In this document: piece by piece, positions 53,454 to 64,000 of the stretch
Layout of the letters: each line of letters begins with the position of its first letter
Numbering within the stretch: position 1 is the first letter of the stretch
Assembly (NCBI RefSeq): GCF_007998985.1
Contig: NZ_CP041659.1
Span: 1,982,001-2,046,000, forward strand
DNA: 64,000 bases
Direction: 5' to 3'
Source: Sphingomonas xanthus
GTDB taxonomy: Bacteria > Pseudomonadota > Alphaproteobacteria > Sphingomonadales > Sphingomonadaceae
Translations under genes and position numbers: made by a program
The notes under the pieces: generated by a model
What the model saw: the letters and a program-made list of their open reading frames with translations, nothing else
Databases searched by the model: none
Told to the model about the DNA's origin: nothing

Positions 53454-54265
53454 TGGCTGCTTACTCCGGCCTTATTACCGTCATGACGCGCGCCGCCCGC
53501 AAGGCGGCGCCGCGCCTCCGGCGCGACTTCGGCGAAGTCGAGCAATTGCAGGTGTCGAGGAAAGGCCCCGCAGACTTCGTGTCTATGGCCGACCGGCGAG
53601 CCGAGCAGACGATCATCGAGGAATTGCGCAACGCCCGCCCCGACTGGGGCATCCAGTGCGAAGAATCGGGAATCGTCGAGGGCAATCCCGACAAGCCGCG
53701 CTGGATCGTCGACCCGCTCGACGGAACAACCAACTTCCTCCACGGCGTCCCCCATTTCGCCATTTCGATCGCGGTCGAGGACAAGACTCCGGCAGGCAAG
53801 CCGGAAATCAGCCACGGGCTCGTCTATCAGCCGATCACCGACGAAAGTTTCTGGGCTGAAAAGGGCCGGGGAGCCTGGCTTCACGACCGGCGCCTGCGCG
53901 TTTCGGCGCGCCGAAACCTCGACGAGGCGATGGTTGGCACCGGTATCCCCCATTTCGGCCGCGGCAATGTCGCGAGCTGGTCGCGCATTTTTGGCGCGAT
54001 CGCTCCCGAGGTGGCCGGCATCCGCCGCATGGGTTCCGCCGCGCTGGACCTCGCGTGGGTTGCCGCCGGCCGCTACGACGGTTTTTGGGAAGAGGACCTC
54101 GACATCTGGGACACGGCGGCTGGCATGTTGCTGGTGCGCGAAGCCGGAGGGTTCGTCAGCGACTACCGCGGACAGGACCGGATGGTCGAGCGGCGCCAGT
54201 ATCTGGCCGCCAATGGCGAGCTTCATTCGAAGCTCCACAAGCTGCTCGCGGGGGCCTTGCGCTAA
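53453..54265 (+). CDS. suhB: inositol monophosphatase family protein (SuhB-like)
   Basis: 270 aa metal-dependent sugar-phosphate phosphatase. Markers: RKAAPRLRRDFGEV, ADRRAEQTIIEELRNARPDWGIQCEESG (metal-binding Glu), IVDPLDGTTNFLHGVPHF (the DPLDGT catalytic motif), and WDTAAGMLLVREAGGFVSD near the end. Homologues act as inositol-1-phosphatase and as a NusA-linked regulator in E. coli; which applies here is unknown. TGATG coupling to efp. Confidence 0.9.
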   Translation: MAAYSGLITVMTRAARKAAPRLRRDFGEVEQLQVSRKGPADFVSMADRRAEQTIIEELRNARPDWGIQCEESGIVEGNPDKPRWIVDPLDGTTNFLHGVPHFAISIAVEDKTPAGKPEISHGLVYQPITDESFWAEKGRGAWLHDRRLRVSARRNLDEAMVGTGIPHFGRGNVASWSRIFGAIAPEVAGIRRMGSAALDLAWVAAGRYDGFWEEDLDIWDTAAGMLLVREAGGFVSDYRGQDRMVERRQYLAANGELHSKLHKLLAGALR

Positions 54266-54301
54266 GGCCTTCTTGCGATTCATTCTCAATGGTTCAGGCG
54301 C

Positions 54302-54330
54302 TTGCCCCATGGGGGGAGGCGTCCTAGAGA
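54302..54330 (+). promoter_or_regulatory. possible promoter of the nuo operon
   Basis: TTGCCC (54302-54307), 17 bases, then TAGAGA (54325-54330). It lies in the only gap (54266-54364) before nuoA, 35 bases ahead of its TTG start. Confidence 0.42.
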
Positions 54331-54364
54331 GCCGCCAACTGTTCGCCCTTGCGGAGATTTCCCC

Positions 54365-54742
54365 TTGGCCAGCGTCGCCGCCGGATATTTACCCATCCTG
54401 CTTTTCCTTGCCGTCGCGCTTGCCTTGTCGGCAGCGTTCGTCGTCCTGCCGATGGCGGTCAGCCGCCTGACTGGGACGCACAAGCCGGACTCGGAAAAGC
54501 TTAGTGAATATGAATGTGGCTTTCCGGCCTTCGAGGACAGCCGCGCCCAGTTCGACGTGCGCTTCTACCTGGTGGCGATCTTATTCATCGTCTTCGACCT
54601 TGAAGCGGCGTTCCTGTTCCCCTGGGCGGTCAGCCTGGTGGGCAGTGGCTGGGCGGGCTGGATCGCGATGATGATCTTCCTCGCGGAACTGGGTCTCGGC
54701 CTCGCCTATGCCTGGAAGAAGGGGGCGCTGGAATGGGAGTGA
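54365..54742 (+). CDS. nuoA: NADH-quinone oxidoreductase subunit A
   Basis: 125 aa, three membrane helices: [42 protein letters not shown] and [21 protein letters not shown]. The conserved loop with YECGFPAF and the FDLE motif is intact. The start is a TTG at 54365 with GCGGAG upstream; longer frames lack family support. First gene of the complex I operon, overlapping nuoB by 10 bases. Confidence 0.94.
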   Translation: MASVAAGYLPILLFLAVALALSAAFVVLPMAVSRLTGTHKPDSEKLSEYECGFPAFEDSRAQFDVRFYLVAILFIVFDLEAAFLFPWAVSLVGSGWAGWIAMMIFLAELGLGLAYAWKKGALEWE

Positions 54743-55323
54743 GTCCGTTGAACCCTGCCGGCCAGACCCGCGATCCGACCGTCATGTTGCGGCCGGACGA
54801 AGTGCCGTTGCTGGACCTGACGCCCGAACAAAAGGCGCGGTTCGAAGCAATGCGCGCCGAGCTCGATGAAAAGGGTTTCCTGGTCGCCAAGCTCGACGAC
54901 GTCGTCACTTGGGCACGAACCGGGTCGCTGTGGTGGATGACCTTCGGCCTTGCCTGCTGCGCGGTTGAGATGATCCACGTCAACATGCCCCGATACGACC
55001 TGGAGCGGTTTGGGGTCGCGCCGCGCGCCAGTCCGCGCCAGTCGGACGTGATGATCGTCGCCGGCACCTTGTGCAACAAGATGGCGAGCGCGCTGCGCAA
55101 GGTCTACGACCAGATGAGCGAGCCCAAATATGTCATCTCGATGGGCAGTTGCGCCAATGGCGGCGGCTATTACCACTATAGCTATTCGGTAGTTCGTGGC
55201 TGCGACCGGATCGTCCCGGTCGACGTCTATGTCCCGGGCTGTCCGCCGACCGCCGAGGCGCTGCTTTACGGCATCATGCAGCTGCAGCGAAAAATTCGCC
55301 GCGAAGGAACAATCGACCGGTGA
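54733..55323 (+). CDS. nuoB: NADH-quinone oxidoreductase subunit B
   Basis: 196 aa peripheral-arm subunit holding the N2 [4Fe-4S] cluster. The cluster ligands are visible: ACCAVEMIH with the unusual adjacent cysteine pair, a further Cys in [17 protein letters not shown] and the Cys of [16 protein letters not shown] 40-residue N-terminal extension ([18 protein letters not shown]) precedes the conserved part, common in alphaproteobacteria. Confidence 0.96.
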   Translation: MGVSPLNPAGQTRDPTVMLRPDEVPLLDLTPEQKARFEAMRAELDEKGFLVAKLDDVVTWARTGSLWWMTFGLACCAVEMIHVNMPRYDLERFGVAPRASPRQSDVMIVAGTLCNKMASALRKVYDQMSEPKYVISMGSCANGGGYYHYSYSVVRGCDRIVPVDVYVPGCPPTAEALLYGIMQLQRKIRREGTIDR

Positions 55324-56132
55324 GCAGCCCCGCACCCCTGATTAAGCCGCGCGACGGCTTCGCGGACGCATATGCCGACGCAATCGGCCCGGCGCTGGTC
55401 GCCACCAAGAACGTGGCGGAAGAGCTGACCTTTACCATCGCCCGCGATGCGATCGTCGAGGCGGCGCGGATCGCGCGCGACCAGTTCGGTTATCAGCAGC
55501 TGATGGAAATCGCCGGCTGCGACTATCCCGAGCGGGCCGAGCGGTTCGAGGTCAATTATCACTTCTTGTCCGTGACCGAGAACCATCGCATCCGGTTGAA
55601 GCTGACGACCGACGAGGACACGCCGGTGCCGAGTCTGACAGGCCTGTGGCCGGTTGCTGGCTGGCTGGAGCGGGAAGTGTTCGACATGTATGGCGTGACC
55701 TTTGCCGGCAACCCGGACCTGCGCCGGATCCTCACCGACTATGGTTTTGAAGGCTTTCCGCTGCGCAAGGACTTCCCGCAGACGGGCTATGTCGAGCTGC
55801 GCTATTCGGAAGCCGAAAAGCGGGTTGTCTATGAACCGGTGCACTTGCCCCAGGACTTCCGCAACTTCGATTTCCTGATGCCTTGGGAAGGGGCGGAATA
55901 TCGCCTGCCGGGTGACGAGAAGGCCGCGCCCGAGGCGGCTGGCGCGCCGAGCCCGGTTACGGCTCAGCCAAGCAATTCGCCCAAGGGCAAGGCGCCTCCG
56001 CCGACCCCCAAGACGACCAACGAACCGTCGGACACCGGTGCCGGCAAGAAAGCCAATGCCGCCGCGGCCCGTAAAAGCCCTACCGCGCCCAAGGCAAAGG
56101 ACGATAGCCAGCCGAAGGGGAAGAAGGGATGA
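55320..56132 (+). CDS. nuoC: NADH-quinone oxidoreductase subunit C with long basic C-terminal tail
   Basis: 270 aa with GTG start. The 30 kDa-subunit domain (about 40-200) is normal, with [13 protein letters not shown], [31 protein letters not shown] (in pieces; the hallmark is REVFDMYG) and [16 protein letters not shown]. The C-terminal 70 residues are low-complexity Ala/Pro/Lys ([26 protein letters not shown]) rich and not part of the core fold. ATGA coupling to nuoD. Confidence 0.95.
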   Translation: MSSPAPLIKPRDGFADAYADAIGPALVATKNVAEELTFTIARDAIVEAARIARDQFGYQQLMEIAGCDYPERAERFEVNYHFLSVTENHRIRLKLTTDEDTPVPSLTGLWPVAGWLEREVFDMYGVTFAGNPDLRRILTDYGFEGFPLRKDFPQTGYVELRYSEAEKRVVYEPVHLPQDFRNFDFLMPWEGAEYRLPGDEKAAPEAAGAPSPVTAQPSNSPKGKAPPPTPKTTNEPSDTGAGKKANAAAARKSPTAPKAKDDSQPKGKKG

Positions 56133-57361
56133 CCACCCAGACCCTCGACCTGATGGTCGGCGCTCCCGGCGACAAGCCGACTGCGGGCGACCAGACCGTC
56201 TCCAACTATACGATCAACTTCGGACCCCAGCATCCGGCCGCGCACGGCGTGCTTCGGCTGATCATGGAGCTGGATGGCGAGATCGTCGAGCGGGTCGACC
56301 CGCATATCGGCCTGTTGCACCGCGGCACCGAGAAGCTGATCGAGTATCGCACTTACGCCCAGGCGCTGCCCTATTTCGACCGGCTCGATTACTGCTCGCC
56401 GATGTGCATGGAGCACAGCTATGTGCTGGCGGTCGAGAAGCTTATGGGGCTCGAGGTCCCGCTTCGCGCGCAATATATCCGCGTGCTGATGGCGGAACTG
56501 ACCCGCATCTCCAACCATATGCTGAACCTCGGCGCACACATCATGGACGTAGGCGCGATGACGCCCAACCTGTGGCTGTTCGAGGTTCGCGAGGACACGC
56601 TGCAGTTGTACGAGGCGGTGTCGGGCGCGCGGATGCACGCCAATTATTTCCGCGTCGGCGGGGTTCACCAGGATATCCCGGAAAAGGTACTGGCCGACAT
56701 GGCCGACTTCCTCGACAAGCGCATGCCGCTGTTCGAGGATGCGATCAGCCTGGTCGCCGACAACCGCATCTTCAAGCAGCGCAATGTCGATATCGGCACC
56801 GTCAGCAAGGAAGATTCGCTGGCCTGGGGCTTTTCTGGTCCGATGATCCGCGCCGCAGGCCTCCCCTGGGACCTTCGCAAGTCGCAGCCCTATGAGGTCT
56901 ACGACCGGATGGATTTCGACGTTCCGGTCGGCACGCAAGGCGACTGCTACGACCGCTTCATGGTCCGGGTCGAGGAAGTGCGCCAGTCGGCACGGATCAT
57001 GCGCCAGTGCCTGAAGGAAATGCCGAAAGGCCCGATTGGCACGCTCGACCGCAAGATATTCCCGCCCAAGCGCGCCGAGATGAAGCAGTCGATGGAAGCG
57101 CTGATCCATCATTTCAAGCTTTACACCGAGGGCTATCACGTTCCCGCCGGCGAAGTGTACGTCGCGACCGAAAGCCCCAAGGGCGAATTCGGCGTCTACC
57201 TGGTCGCCGATGGCACTAACCGACCCTATCGCTGCAAGATCCGGCCGACCGCGTTCAGCCACCTGCAGGCGATGGACTTCATGATGAAGGGCCACATGCT
57301 CGCCGACACCACCGCGGTCCTGTCCGCGATCGACGTCGTTTTCGGGGAGTGCGACCGCTAA
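56129..57361 (+). CDS. nuoD: NADH-quinone oxidoreductase subunit D
   Basis: 410 aa, 49 kDa-type subunit forming the quinone site with NuoB. Features: [22 protein letters not shown] (in pieces), the conserved HPAAHG near residue 36, [57 protein letters not shown] and the C-terminal DVVFGECDR. The Tyr and His near the quinone site are present. Stops with TAATG overlap into nuoE. Confidence 0.97.
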   Translation: MTTQTLDLMVGAPGDKPTAGDQTVSNYTINFGPQHPAAHGVLRLIMELDGEIVERVDPHIGLLHRGTEKLIEYRTYAQALPYFDRLDYCSPMCMEHSYVLAVEKLMGLEVPLRAQYIRVLMAELTRISNHMLNLGAHIMDVGAMTPNLWLFEVREDTLQLYEAVSGARMHANYFRVGGVHQDIPEKVLADMADFLDKRMPLFEDAISLVADNRIFKQRNVDIGTVSKEDSLAWGFSGPMIRAAGLPWDLRKSQPYEVYDRMDFDVPVGTQGDCYDRFMVRVEEVRQSARIMRQCLKEMPKGPIGTLDRKIFPPKRAEMKQSMEALIHHFKLYTEGYHVPAGEVYVATESPKGEFGVYLVADGTNRPYRCKIRPTAFSHLQAMDFMMKGHMLADTTAVLSAIDVVFGECDR

Positions 57362-58026
57362 TGGCTGAGCGCGCTTTCGCCCCTGACACGCCAGAACTCC
57401 GCGCCGAGTGGGGCAATTTTGCCTGGGACGAGCCGCGCGCCAAGGCGGCGGCGGACATTCTCACCCGCTATCCGGCAGGGCGGCAGGCTTCGGCGTCGAT
57501 CCCCTTCCTCGATCTTGCTCAGCGGCAGGTCGGCGAGATGACGGGGAGGCAGGGCTGGTTGCCGATCCCGGTGATCGAGTTCGTTGCGCGCGAACTCGAC
57601 ATGCCGCCCATCCGGGTGATGGAGGTCGCCAGCTTCTACACCATGTTCAACCTGGCCCCGGTCGGTAAATTCCATGTCCAGGTATGCGGCACCACGCCGT
57701 GCATGTTGCGCGGTTCGGACGACGTACTGTCGGCCTGTTTCAAGCGCGGCATGAAGAAGGGCAGCACCACGGCGGACGGCCTGTGGACCTTGAGCGAGGT
57801 CGAATGCCTTGGCGCCTGCGCAAACGCGCCGATGGTCCAGATCAACGACGATAATTACGAGGACCTCACCGAGGAAAGCATGGGCGCCGTGCTCGACGCG
57901 CTGGCCGCTGGCAAGCAACCCAAGATCGGCCCGCAGGTCGACCGCCAGACCAGCGCCCCCGAAGGCGGCCCGACTACCCTGAAGAAGATGGCCGAGCGCA
58001 ACTACGACTATCGGGGGCAATGGTAA
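57361..58026 (+). CDS. nuoE: NADH-quinone oxidoreductase subunit E
   Basis: 221 aa thioredoxin-like subunit with a [2Fe-2S] cluster. Cluster ligands are seen in [14 protein letters not shown] and [17 protein letters not shown]-terminal helices with [20 protein letters not shown] lead into [32 protein letters not shown] (in pieces). The C-terminal 50 residues ([20 protein letters not shown]) extend past the core, as in many alphaproteobacteria. Confidence 0.96.
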   Translation: MAERAFAPDTPELRAEWGNFAWDEPRAKAAADILTRYPAGRQASASIPFLDLAQRQVGEMTGRQGWLPIPVIEFVARELDMPPIRVMEVASFYTMFNLAPVGKFHVQVCGTTPCMLRGSDDVLSACFKRGMKKGSTTADGLWTLSEVECLGACANAPMVQINDDNYEDLTEESMGAVLDALAAGKQPKIGPQVDRQTSAPEGGPTTLKKMAERNYDYRGQW

Positions 58027-59333
58027 TGGTCGGCATCACCTCGCTCACCGACAAAGATCGGATCTTCACCAACCTCTACGGCTTTCAGTCGCCCGAACTG
58101 AAGGCGGCGCAAGCCCGCGGGGATTGGGACAAGACGGCCGAGCTGATGAAGCTGGGCCAGGACAAGATCATCGATATCGTCAAGGAAAGCGGCCTTCGCG
58201 GCCGCGGCGGCGCGGGTTTCCCGACAGGCATGAAGTGGAGTTTCATGCCCAAGGAGCCGACCCCGGGCCGTCCCAACTTCCTGGTGATCAACGCCGACGA
58301 GTCCGAACCCGGAAGCTGCAAGGATCGCGAGATCTTGCGCCATGACCCGCACAAGCTGGTCGAAGGTGCGCTGCTCGCCGGCTTCGCGATGCGGGCGCGA
58401 GCGGGCTATATTTATGTCCGGGGCGAATTCATCGTCGAGACCGAAGCGCTGCGCAAGGCGGTCGCCGAAGCCTATGCGGCGGGCCTTATCGGCAAGAATG
58501 CGGCGGGGTCGGGCTATGACTTCGACCTATTCGTCCACCGCGGCGCTGGCGCCTATATCTGCGGTGAGGAAACCGCGATGCTCGAAAGCCTGGAAGGAAA
58601 GCCGGGCAAGCCGCGCCTGAAGCCGCCTTTCCCGGCCGGCGCCGGCCTTTATGGCTGTCCGACCACGGTCAACAATGTCGAAAGCATCGCTGTTGTCCCA
58701 ACCATCCTTCGCCGCGGGGCGGAGTGGTTCAAGAGCTTTGGCCGCGAAGGCAATGCCGGGACGAAGCTGTTCCAGATTTCCGGCCATGTGAACAAGCCGA
58801 CCGTCGTCGAAGAAGCGATGTCGATCCCGTTCCGCGAGCTGATCGACAAACATGCCGGCGGCATCCGCGGCGGCTGGGACAATCTGCTTGCCGTGATCCC
58901 CGGTGGATCGTCGGTCCCGCTGGTCCCGGCTGCCGAGATCGCCGACGCGCCGATGGACTTCGACGGGCTGAAGGCACTCGGCTCGGGCCTCGGCACCGCG
59001 GCGGTGATCGTTATGGACAAGTCGACCGACATCGTTCGCGCGATCAGCCGCATCAGCTATTTCTACAAGCATGAAAGCTGCGGCCAGTGCACGCCATGCC
59101 GCGAAGGTACCGGCTGGATGTGGCGGGTGATGGAAAAGCTACGCACCGGCGACGCGCATGTCTCGACCATCGACCAGCTGTATGACGTCACCAAGCAGGT
59201 CGAAGGCCACACCATCTGCGCCCTGGGCGACGCCGCCGCCTGGCCGATCCAGGGCCTTATCCGTCATTTCCGTCCCGAACTGGAGCGCCGCATTGCCGAG
59301 CGCCACGGGCATATTGCTGAGGCTGCCGAATAA
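58026..59333 (+). CDS. nuoF: NADH-quinone oxidoreductase subunit F
   Basis: 435 aa, NADH- and FMN-binding subunit with the N3 [4Fe-4S] cluster. The nucleotide-binding [15 protein letters not shown], the FMN region [54 protein letters not shown] and the cluster motif [16 protein letters not shown] are intact. The ATG at 58026 (TAATG junction) is chosen over an ATG 6 bases upstream that lies within nuoE. Confidence 0.97.
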   Translation: MVGITSLTDKDRIFTNLYGFQSPELKAAQARGDWDKTAELMKLGQDKIIDIVKESGLRGRGGAGFPTGMKWSFMPKEPTPGRPNFLVINADESEPGSCKDREILRHDPHKLVEGALLAGFAMRARAGYIYVRGEFIVETEALRKAVAEAYAAGLIGKNAAGSGYDFDLFVHRGAGAYICGEETAMLESLEGKPGKPRLKPPFPAGAGLYGCPTTVNNVESIAVVPTILRRGAEWFKSFGREGNAGTKLFQISGHVNKPTVVEEAMSIPFRELIDKHAGGIRGGWDNLLAVIPGGSSVPLVPAAEIADAPMDFDGLKALGSGLGTAAVIVMDKSTDIVRAISRISYFYKHESCGQCTPCREGTGWMWRVMEKLRTGDAHVSTIDQLYDVTKQVEGHTICALGDAAAWPIQGLIRHFRPELERRIAERHGHIAEAAE

Positions 59334-61336
59334 TGCCGAAGGTCACCGTCGACGGCGTCGAGATCGAGGTTCCGCAGGGTGCGACCGTGCTGCAGGCGTG
59401 CGAGCTTGCCGGCAAGGAAATCCCGCGCTTCTGCTATCATGAGCGGCTGTCGATCGCCGGCAACTGCCGCATGTGCCTGGTTGAGGTCGCTCCGGGCCCG
59501 CCCAAGCCGCAGGCCAGCTGCGCGCTGCCCGCGACCGATGGTCAGACGATCAAGACCGACACGCCGATGGTCAAGAAGGCCCGCGAAGGGGTGATGGAGT
59601 TCCTGCTCATCAACCACCCGCTCGACTGCCCGATTTGCGACCAGGGCGGCGAATGCGATCTTCAGGACCAGGCGATGGCCTACGGCCGCGGCCATTCGCG
59701 GTTCGACGAGAACAAGCGCGCCGTCGACGACAAATATTTCGGTCCGATCGTCAAGACGGCGATGACCCGTTGCATCCAGTGCACGCGCTGCGTCCGCTTC
59801 GCCGAGGAAGTGGCCGGCGTGCCCACCGTCGGCATGCTGTTCCGCGGCGAGGACGAGCAGATCACCACCTATCTCGAAGGCGCCTTCAACTCGGAACTGG
59901 CTGGCAACCTTGTCGACCTGTGCCCGGTCGGGGCGCTGCTGTCCCGGCCCTACAGCTTTGAAGCGCGGCCGTGGGAGCTTCGCAAGGTGCCAGGGATCGA
60001 CGTCATGGACGCGGTTGGCACCAACATCCGCATGGACGTTCGCCAGCGTCAGGTGATGCGCATCCTGCCGCGCATTAACGACGCGGTGAACGAGGAATGG
60101 GCGCACGACAAGACGCGCCATCATGTTGATGCACTGGTACGCGGCCGCCTCGATCGGCCGTGGGTGCGGGAAAAGGGCCGGCTGCGGGAGGCGGACTGGG
60201 CCGAAGCGCTCGAAGTGTTCGCCAAGCAGTTCAAGAAGGCTGGAAGTAAGGTCGCGGCGATTGCCGGAGACCTGCTCGACGCCGAGACGATGTATGCGGC
60301 AAAGGCGCTGCTTGCGGGGGCGGGATCGACGCTGCTCGAAGGGCGGCAGACCGGCCTGGATTATGATGTTTCTTCGCTCGCGGCGGTGCGGTTCAACACG
60401 CCGATCGCCGAACTGGAAAATGCCGATGTGATCCTGCTGGTGGGGTCGAACGTCCGTTGGGAAGCGCCGCTGGTCAACACGCGGCTGCGCAAAGCAGTGC
60501 GGCGTGGCGCCAAGGTGTTCGCGATCGGCCCGGAAGCCGACCTGACCTACAAGGTCGAATGGCTGGGAGACGACGTGGCGCTGCTGGGTAAGCTGCCCAA
60601 GACCGCGGCCGATGCCATCGCCAAAGCGAGCAAGCCGGTGATGATCGTCGGTCCCGCCGCGCTCGGCGCCGGGGCGCTGGGCGCGGCGCTGGCCGCCTCG
60701 GGACCGTTCGTGAAGGACGGCTGGAACGGCTTTAACGTGCTGCACACCGCGGCGTCGCGCATGGCCGGGCTGATGCTCGGCTATGCGAGCAAGGGCGGCA
60801 TCGCCGATATCGAAAAGGCCAAGCCTGAACTGGTGATCCTGCTCGGTGCCGATGAGGTGCCTGCGGCCAATTTCTCCAGCGCGTTTAAGGTCTATGTCGG
60901 CCATCACGGCGACAAGGGCGCGGCGCAGGCCGACCTGGTCCTGCCAGGTGCCACCTACGCTGAAAAACATGGCACCTACGTCAATATCGAGGGCCGGGTG
61001 CAGCGCAGCGAACGCGCCGCCTTCGCGCCGGGCGACGCGCGCGAGGACTGGACCATCTTCCGCGCGCTTTCGGACCTCATCGGCAAGCCACTTCCGTTTG
61101 ACCGGCTCGACCAGCTTCGCGCGGCGATGATTGCCGAGGTGCCTGAGCTTGGCATCGATGGCATCGTCGAGATGAAGTGGGCGCCGCCCAAGCTGAAGGC
61201 CGATGCCTCGGGTCCTGTCGCTTACCCGATCAAAGATTTCTACCTGACCAACGCCATCTGCCGCGCTAGCCCGACGATGCGTCGTTGCTCGGAAGAACTT
61301 GTCCAGGGCCGTCAGTATCTGGAGGCCGCGGAATGA
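59333..61336 (+). CDS. nuoG: NADH-quinone oxidoreductase subunit G
   Basis: 667 aa, 75 kDa-type subunit. N-terminal [2Fe-2S] ferredoxin domain ([30 protein letters not shown], in pieces), then HxxxC cluster ligands around [19 protein letters not shown] and [16 protein letters not shown], then a molybdopterin-oxidoreductase-like domain ([21 protein letters not shown]) that has lost the cofactor. Standard length for alphaproteobacteria. TGA/ATG overlap with nuoH. Confidence 0.96.
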   Translation: MPKVTVDGVEIEVPQGATVLQACELAGKEIPRFCYHERLSIAGNCRMCLVEVAPGPPKPQASCALPATDGQTIKTDTPMVKKAREGVMEFLLINHPLDCPICDQGGECDLQDQAMAYGRGHSRFDENKRAVDDKYFGPIVKTAMTRCIQCTRCVRFAEEVAGVPTVGMLFRGEDEQITTYLEGAFNSELAGNLVDLCPVGALLSRPYSFEARPWELRKVPGIDVMDAVGTNIRMDVRQRQVMRILPRINDAVNEEWAHDKTRHHVDALVRGRLDRPWVREKGRLREADWAEALEVFAKQFKKAGSKVAAIAGDLLDAETMYAAKALLAGAGSTLLEGRQTGLDYDVSSLAAVRFNTPIAELENADVILLVGSNVRWEAPLVNTRLRKAVRRGAKVFAIGPEADLTYKVEWLGDDVALLGKLPKTAADAIAKASKPVMIVGPAALGAGALGAALAASGPFVKDGWNGFNVLHTAASRMAGLMLGYASKGGIADIEKAKPELVILLGADEVPAANFSSAFKVYVGHHGDKGAAQADLVLPGATYAEKHGTYVNIEGRVQRSERAAFAPGDAREDWTIFRALSDLIGKPLPFDRLDQLRAAMIAEVPELGIDGIVEMKWAPPKLKADASGPVAYPIKDFYLTNAICRASPTMRRCSEELVQGRQYLEAAE

Positions 61337-62385
61337 CCGCTACCTTCCAAAGCTGGGGAATGACCTACGACTGGGCGTGGTTCACCGCGACCATGATCGG
61401 GATCCTCGTCATCGCACTGCCGCTGATGCTGGCGGTGGCAATGGTCATTTATGCCGAGCGCAAGATCTGGGCCGCGATCGCGCTCCGTCGCGGTCCGAAC
61501 GTGGTTGGGCCCTGGGGCTTGCTGCAAAGCTTCGCCGACGGACTCAAGGTTTTCCTGAAAGAGACGATCATCCCGTCGAGCGCGAACAAGGGCCTGTTCC
61601 TGATCGCACCGATGATTACCTTCACCGTCGCGCTGATCGTCTGGGCGGTGGTGCCGTTCGATGTCGGCGTGGTGCTGACCGACATCAATGTCGGCCTGCT
61701 CTACATCCTCGCGGCGAGTTCGCTGGGCGTCTACGGCGTGATCATCGCCGGCTGGGCGTCCAACTCCAAATATCCCTTCTTCTCCGCGCTCCGCGCCGCG
61801 GCGCAAATGGTTTCCTACGAAGTGTCGATCGGCTTCGTGCTGATCACCGTTGTGCTTTACGCCGGCACCTTCAACCTCACCGAGATCGTGCTTGCGCAGA
61901 AGGGCAATGTGCTCGGCATCTTGAATGGCTACGGCTTCAACCCGCTGCTGTTCCCGATGGCGGTGGTGTTCCTGATCAGCTCGATGGCCGAGACCTTCCG
62001 TACCCCGTTCGACTTGGTAGAGGCGGAAAGCGAGCTGGTCGCGGGCCACCAGACCGAATATTCGTCGATGAGCTTCGCGCTGTTCTGGCTTGGCGAATAT
62101 GCCAACGTCATCCTGATGTGCGCGCTGAACGCGATCCTGTTCTGGGGCGGGTTCCTGCCGCCAATCGACTGGGCTCCGCTCTATTATGTCCCGGGTATCC
62201 TCTGGCTGTTCGCCAAGATCGGCTTTTTCTTCTTCGTCTTCGGCTGGGTGAAGGCGACCGTGCCGAGGTACCGCTACGACCAGCTGATGCGACTGGGCTG
62301 GAAGATATTTCTGCCGCTGTCGCTGCTGTTTGTGGTGCTGATCAGCGGCTGGCTGATGTTCACGCGTTACGGAGGCGGGCTATGA
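61333..62385 (+). CDS. nuoH: NADH-quinone oxidoreductase subunit H
   Basis: 350 aa, eight or nine membrane helices, at the interface of the two arms. Family blocks: [34 protein letters not shown] (in pieces), the acidic loop [23 protein letters not shown], and [21 protein letters not shown]. The ATG 61333 is taken; frame upstream belongs to nuoG. 4-base overlap with nuoI. Confidence 0.97.
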   Translation: MTATFQSWGMTYDWAWFTATMIGILVIALPLMLAVAMVIYAERKIWAAIALRRGPNVVGPWGLLQSFADGLKVFLKETIIPSSANKGLFLIAPMITFTVALIVWAVVPFDVGVVLTDINVGLLYILAASSLGVYGVIIAGWASNSKYPFFSALRAAAQMVSYEVSIGFVLITVVLYAGTFNLTEIVLAQKGNVLGILNGYGFNPLLFPMAVVFLISSMAETFRTPFDLVEAESELVAGHQTEYSSMSFALFWLGEYANVILMCALNAILFWGGFLPPIDWAPLYYVPGILWLFAKIGFFFFVFGWVKATVPRYRYDQLMRLGWKIFLPLSLLFVVLISGWLMFTRYGGGL

Positions 62386-62864
62386 TTGCACGCACCATAA
62401 AGGCCTTCACGCTATGGGAATTCGTCAAGGCGCATGCCCTGACGCTGAAGTATTTCTTCAAGCCCAAGGCGACCATCAACTACCCGTATGAGAAGGTGCC
62501 GCAGTCGCCCCGTTTCCGCGGCGAGCATGTGCTGCGCCGCTATCCTAACGGCGAGGAACGCTGCATCGCATGCAAGCTGTGCGAGGCGATTTGCCCCGCG
62601 CAGGCGATCACCATCGAGTCTGAACCGCGCGAGGACGGCAGCCGCCGCACCACCCGCTACGACATCGACATGGTGAAGTGCATCTATTGCGGCCTGTGCC
62701 AGGAGGCCTGTCCGGTCGATGCCGTGGTTGAAGGACCGAACCTCGAATTCGCGACCGAAACGCGCGAGGAACTACTTTACGACAAGGCCAAGCTGCTTGC
62801 TAACGGCGACCGCTGGGAACAGGCGATCGCCGCGAACCTTGCCGCTGATGCGGCCTACCGGTAG
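62382..62864 (+). CDS. nuoI: NADH-quinone oxidoreductase subunit I
   Basis: 160 aa, two [4Fe-4S] clusters (N6a/N6b). Both motifs are perfect: [16 protein letters not shown] and [16 protein letters not shown], after the amphipathic helix [28 protein letters not shown] 62382 overlaps nuoH by 4 bases; the much longer open frame in this phase is nuoH read out of frame. Confidence 0.97.
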   Translation: MIARTIKAFTLWEFVKAHALTLKYFFKPKATINYPYEKVPQSPRFRGEHVLRRYPNGEERCIACKLCEAICPAQAITIESEPREDGSRRTTRYDIDMVKCIYCGLCQEACPVDAVVEGPNLEFATETREELLYDKAKLLANGDRWEQAIAANLAADAAYR

Positions 62865-62879
62865 GGGCCGCACACTTCC

Positions 62880-63485
62880 ATGATCGCGCTTTTCGCATTC
62901 TATCTGTTCGCGACGCTTACCATCGCTTCGGCGGTGCTGGTGATCTTCGCCCGCAATCCGGTGCACAGCGTGCTGTGGCTGATCGTCGCCTTCTTCAACG
63001 CGGCGGGCCTGATGCTGCTGCTCGGAGCCGAGTTCATCGCAATGCTGCTGGTGATCGTCTACGTCGGCGCGGTGGCGGTGCTGTTCCTGTTCATCGTCAT
63101 GATGCTGGACATCGATTTTGCCGCGCTAAGGTCCGGCTTTACCCGCAACCTGCCATTCGGGCTGCTAATCGCACTGGTCCTGCTGGCGGAAATCATCGTT
63201 GCCGTGTCCGCCTGGAAGGCCGGTCCGGTGACTGGCGGCGCGGCGCCCGCGGCGGGAAGCCAGCCGAACATCGAGGCGGTCGGCGAACTGCTCTACACGC
63301 GCTTTCTCTTCCCGTTCGAAATCGCCGGCCTGATCCTGCTGGTGGCGATGATCGGAGCAATCGTCCTGACCCATCGAAGCCGCGGCGACGCGCGCGGCCA
63401 GAATGTCCCGCGCCAGATCGACCGCAATCCGGATGAAGCGATCCGGCTCGAGCAGCCCAAGGTCGGCGAGGGGGTGACGCTGTGA
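62880..63485 (+). CDS. nuoJ: NADH-quinone oxidoreductase subunit J
   Basis: 201 aa, five membrane helices. The N-terminal half [38 protein letters not shown] (in pieces) carries the NPVHS motif, then [34 protein letters not shown], the pi-bulge helix region. C-terminal soluble tail [20 protein letters not shown] 15-base gap separates it from nuoI; it ends overlapping nuoK by GTGA. Confidence 0.96.
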   Translation: MIALFAFYLFATLTIASAVLVIFARNPVHSVLWLIVAFFNAAGLMLLLGAEFIAMLLVIVYVGAVAVLFLFIVMMLDIDFAALRSGFTRNLPFGLLIALVLLAEIIVAVSAWKAGPVTGGAAPAAGSQPNIEAVGELLYTRFLFPFEIAGLILLVAMIGAIVLTHRSRGDARGQNVPRQIDRNPDEAIRLEQPKVGEGVTL

Positions 63486-63787
63486 TCGGCCTGACCCATT
63501 ATCTCGCGGTCGCCGCGATCCTGTTCACGCTCGGTGTGCTCGGCATCTTCCTCAACCGCCGAAACATCATCCTGATGCTGATGGCGATCGAGCTGATCCT
63601 GCTCAGCGTCAATCTCAACTTGGTGGCGTTCAGCGCCTTCCTTGGTGACCTGACCGGCCAGGTATTCGCGATGTTCGTGCTGACCGTTGCAGCCGCCGAG
63701 GCGGCCATCGGGCTCGCCATCCTTGTCATCTTCTTCCGTCGGCGCGGCTCGATCGCGGTCGACGACGTCAACCGGATGCGTGGCTGA
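63482..63787 (+). CDS. nuoK: NADH-quinone oxidoreductase subunit K
   Basis: 101 aa, three membrane helices. GTG start. [41 protein letters not shown] with the two functionally important glutamates (IEL and [11 protein letters not shown]), then [13 protein letters not shown]. Overlaps nuoJ by 4 bases and nuoL by 1. Confidence 0.97.
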   Translation: MIGLTHYLAVAAILFTLGVLGIFLNRRNIILMLMAIELILLSVNLNLVAFSAFLGDLTGQVFAMFVLTVAAAEAAIGLAILVIFFRRRGSIAVDDVNRMRG

Positions 63788-64000
63788 TGCACCCGATTCT
63801 CCTGATCGTCTTCCTGCCGCTTCTCGCCGCGATCGTCGCGGGACTTGGCGGCCGCCTGCTCGGCAACATGCTGTCGAAGCTCATCACCACCGGTACGCTG
63901 TTCATCGCTGCGGCGCTGAGCTGGCCGGTGTTCCTGTCCTACCTCGGCGGCGGCGCCGAGGCGCAGGTCGTCCCGGTGCTGAAGTTCATCGAGAGCGGGG
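63787..64000 (+). CDS. nuoL: NADH-quinone oxidoreductase subunit L, 3' part cut by window edge
   Basis: The TGATG junction at the nuoK stop starts [20 protein letters not shown], followed by LLGNMLSKLITTGTLFIAAAL and FLSYLGGGAEAQVVPVLKFI. 71 residues are seen, matching the first helices of the antiporter-like subunit L (about 600 aa); the rest, plus nuoM and nuoN, lie outside. Confidence 0.9.
   Translation, partial: MHPILLIVFLPLLAAIVAGLGGRLLGNMLSKLITTGTLFIAAALSWPVFLSYLGGGAEAQVVPVLKFIESG

Noticed and set aside
59264..60970. 568-codon open frame on the minus strand opposite nuoG
   Set aside because: Antisense shadow of a GC-rich coding gene; no domain, no ribosome site, and nuoG motifs are intact on the plus strand. 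The same reasoning excludes 5124-6362, 20252-21892, 42502-43899, 55964-57295 and similar frames.
61299..62864. A 521-codon frame that would fuse an arginine-rich region to nuoI
   Set aside because: The upstream part is nuoH in another phase; the nuoI ATG at 62382 overlaps the nuoH stop as usual for this operon.

Overview
The window is 64 kb of dense, GC-rich chromosome from an alphaproteobacterium, most likely a sphingomonad (Sphingomonadaceae/Sphingomicrobium-like). The reasons are the gene neighbourhoods (lptD-surA-pdxA-rsmA; purN-purM next to hda-ppk1-ppx; cckA; zapA-6S RNA-fthC; tkt-gap-pgk with a class I aldolase), a GTTC-N7-GTTC SOS box in front of recA, and frequent GTG/TTG starts with 1-10 base overlaps between genes. 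I see no insertion sequence, prophage, CRISPR array or rRNA. Nearly everything is housekeeping. Product names rest on motifs and synteny read by eye; no database search was possible.

Layout. 1-5080 (minus): outer-membrane biogenesis and vitamin B6 genes (lptD, surA, pdxA, rsmA; the last is cut by the window edge). 5238-7683 (plus): pepA, holC, ndk and a strong intrinsic terminator. 7681-11089 (plus): the only accessory-looking block, made of a TetR regulator with repeated operator half-sites, a GT1-type glycosyltransferase, and a two-gene unit of a YqcI/YcgG (GntA-like) heme enzyme overlapping a DUF1989 protein. 11123-13166 (minus): purM and a purN fused to an MmcQ/YjbR domain. 13229-18663 (plus): DUF2066-like protein, hda, ppk1, ppx. 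18660-20182 (minus): I78 inhibitor lipoprotein and rnd. 20297-22957 (plus): aspS and a PPK2-like protein lacking key residues. 22964-25424 (minus): greB and slt. 25513-31401 (plus): dapA, smpB, a DUF2062 membrane protein, cckA, a single-domain response regulator and SOS-controlled recA. 31414-36180: MFS exporter (minus), then an M24 peptidase, a dicarboxylate/amino-acid symporter and a HAD phosphatase (plus). 36193-38217 (minus): EF-G-like GTPase. 38456-39908 (plus): tRNA-Leu(CAA), AI-2E family permease, tRNA-Asp(GTC). 39956-42512 (minus): SleB-type hydrolase, DUF2842, fthC, 6S RNA, zapA, small coiled-coil protein. 42658-47068 (plus): tkt, gap, pgk and a 48-codon gene. 47072-52818: two related L,D-transpeptidases, a flavodoxin-fold reductase, class I aldolase, a small lipoprotein, thiE and an M23 peptidase. 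52890-54265 (plus): efp and an inositol monophosphatase family gene. 54365-64000 (plus): complex I operon nuoA to nuoL (cut by the edge).

How the genes work together. Three themes recur: envelope construction and remodelling (LptD, SurA, Slt, SleB-type hydrolase, two L,D-transpeptidases, M23 peptidase), central carbon and energy metabolism (Tkt, Gap, Pgk, Fda, Nuo), and growth or stress control (Hda with polyphosphate genes, CckA, RecA/LexA box, 6S RNA, possible EcfG-type promoters). The most unusual content is the GntA-like/DUF1989 pair, which I read as a possible N-oxygenation module for a guanidino or amino compound; its substrate is unknown.
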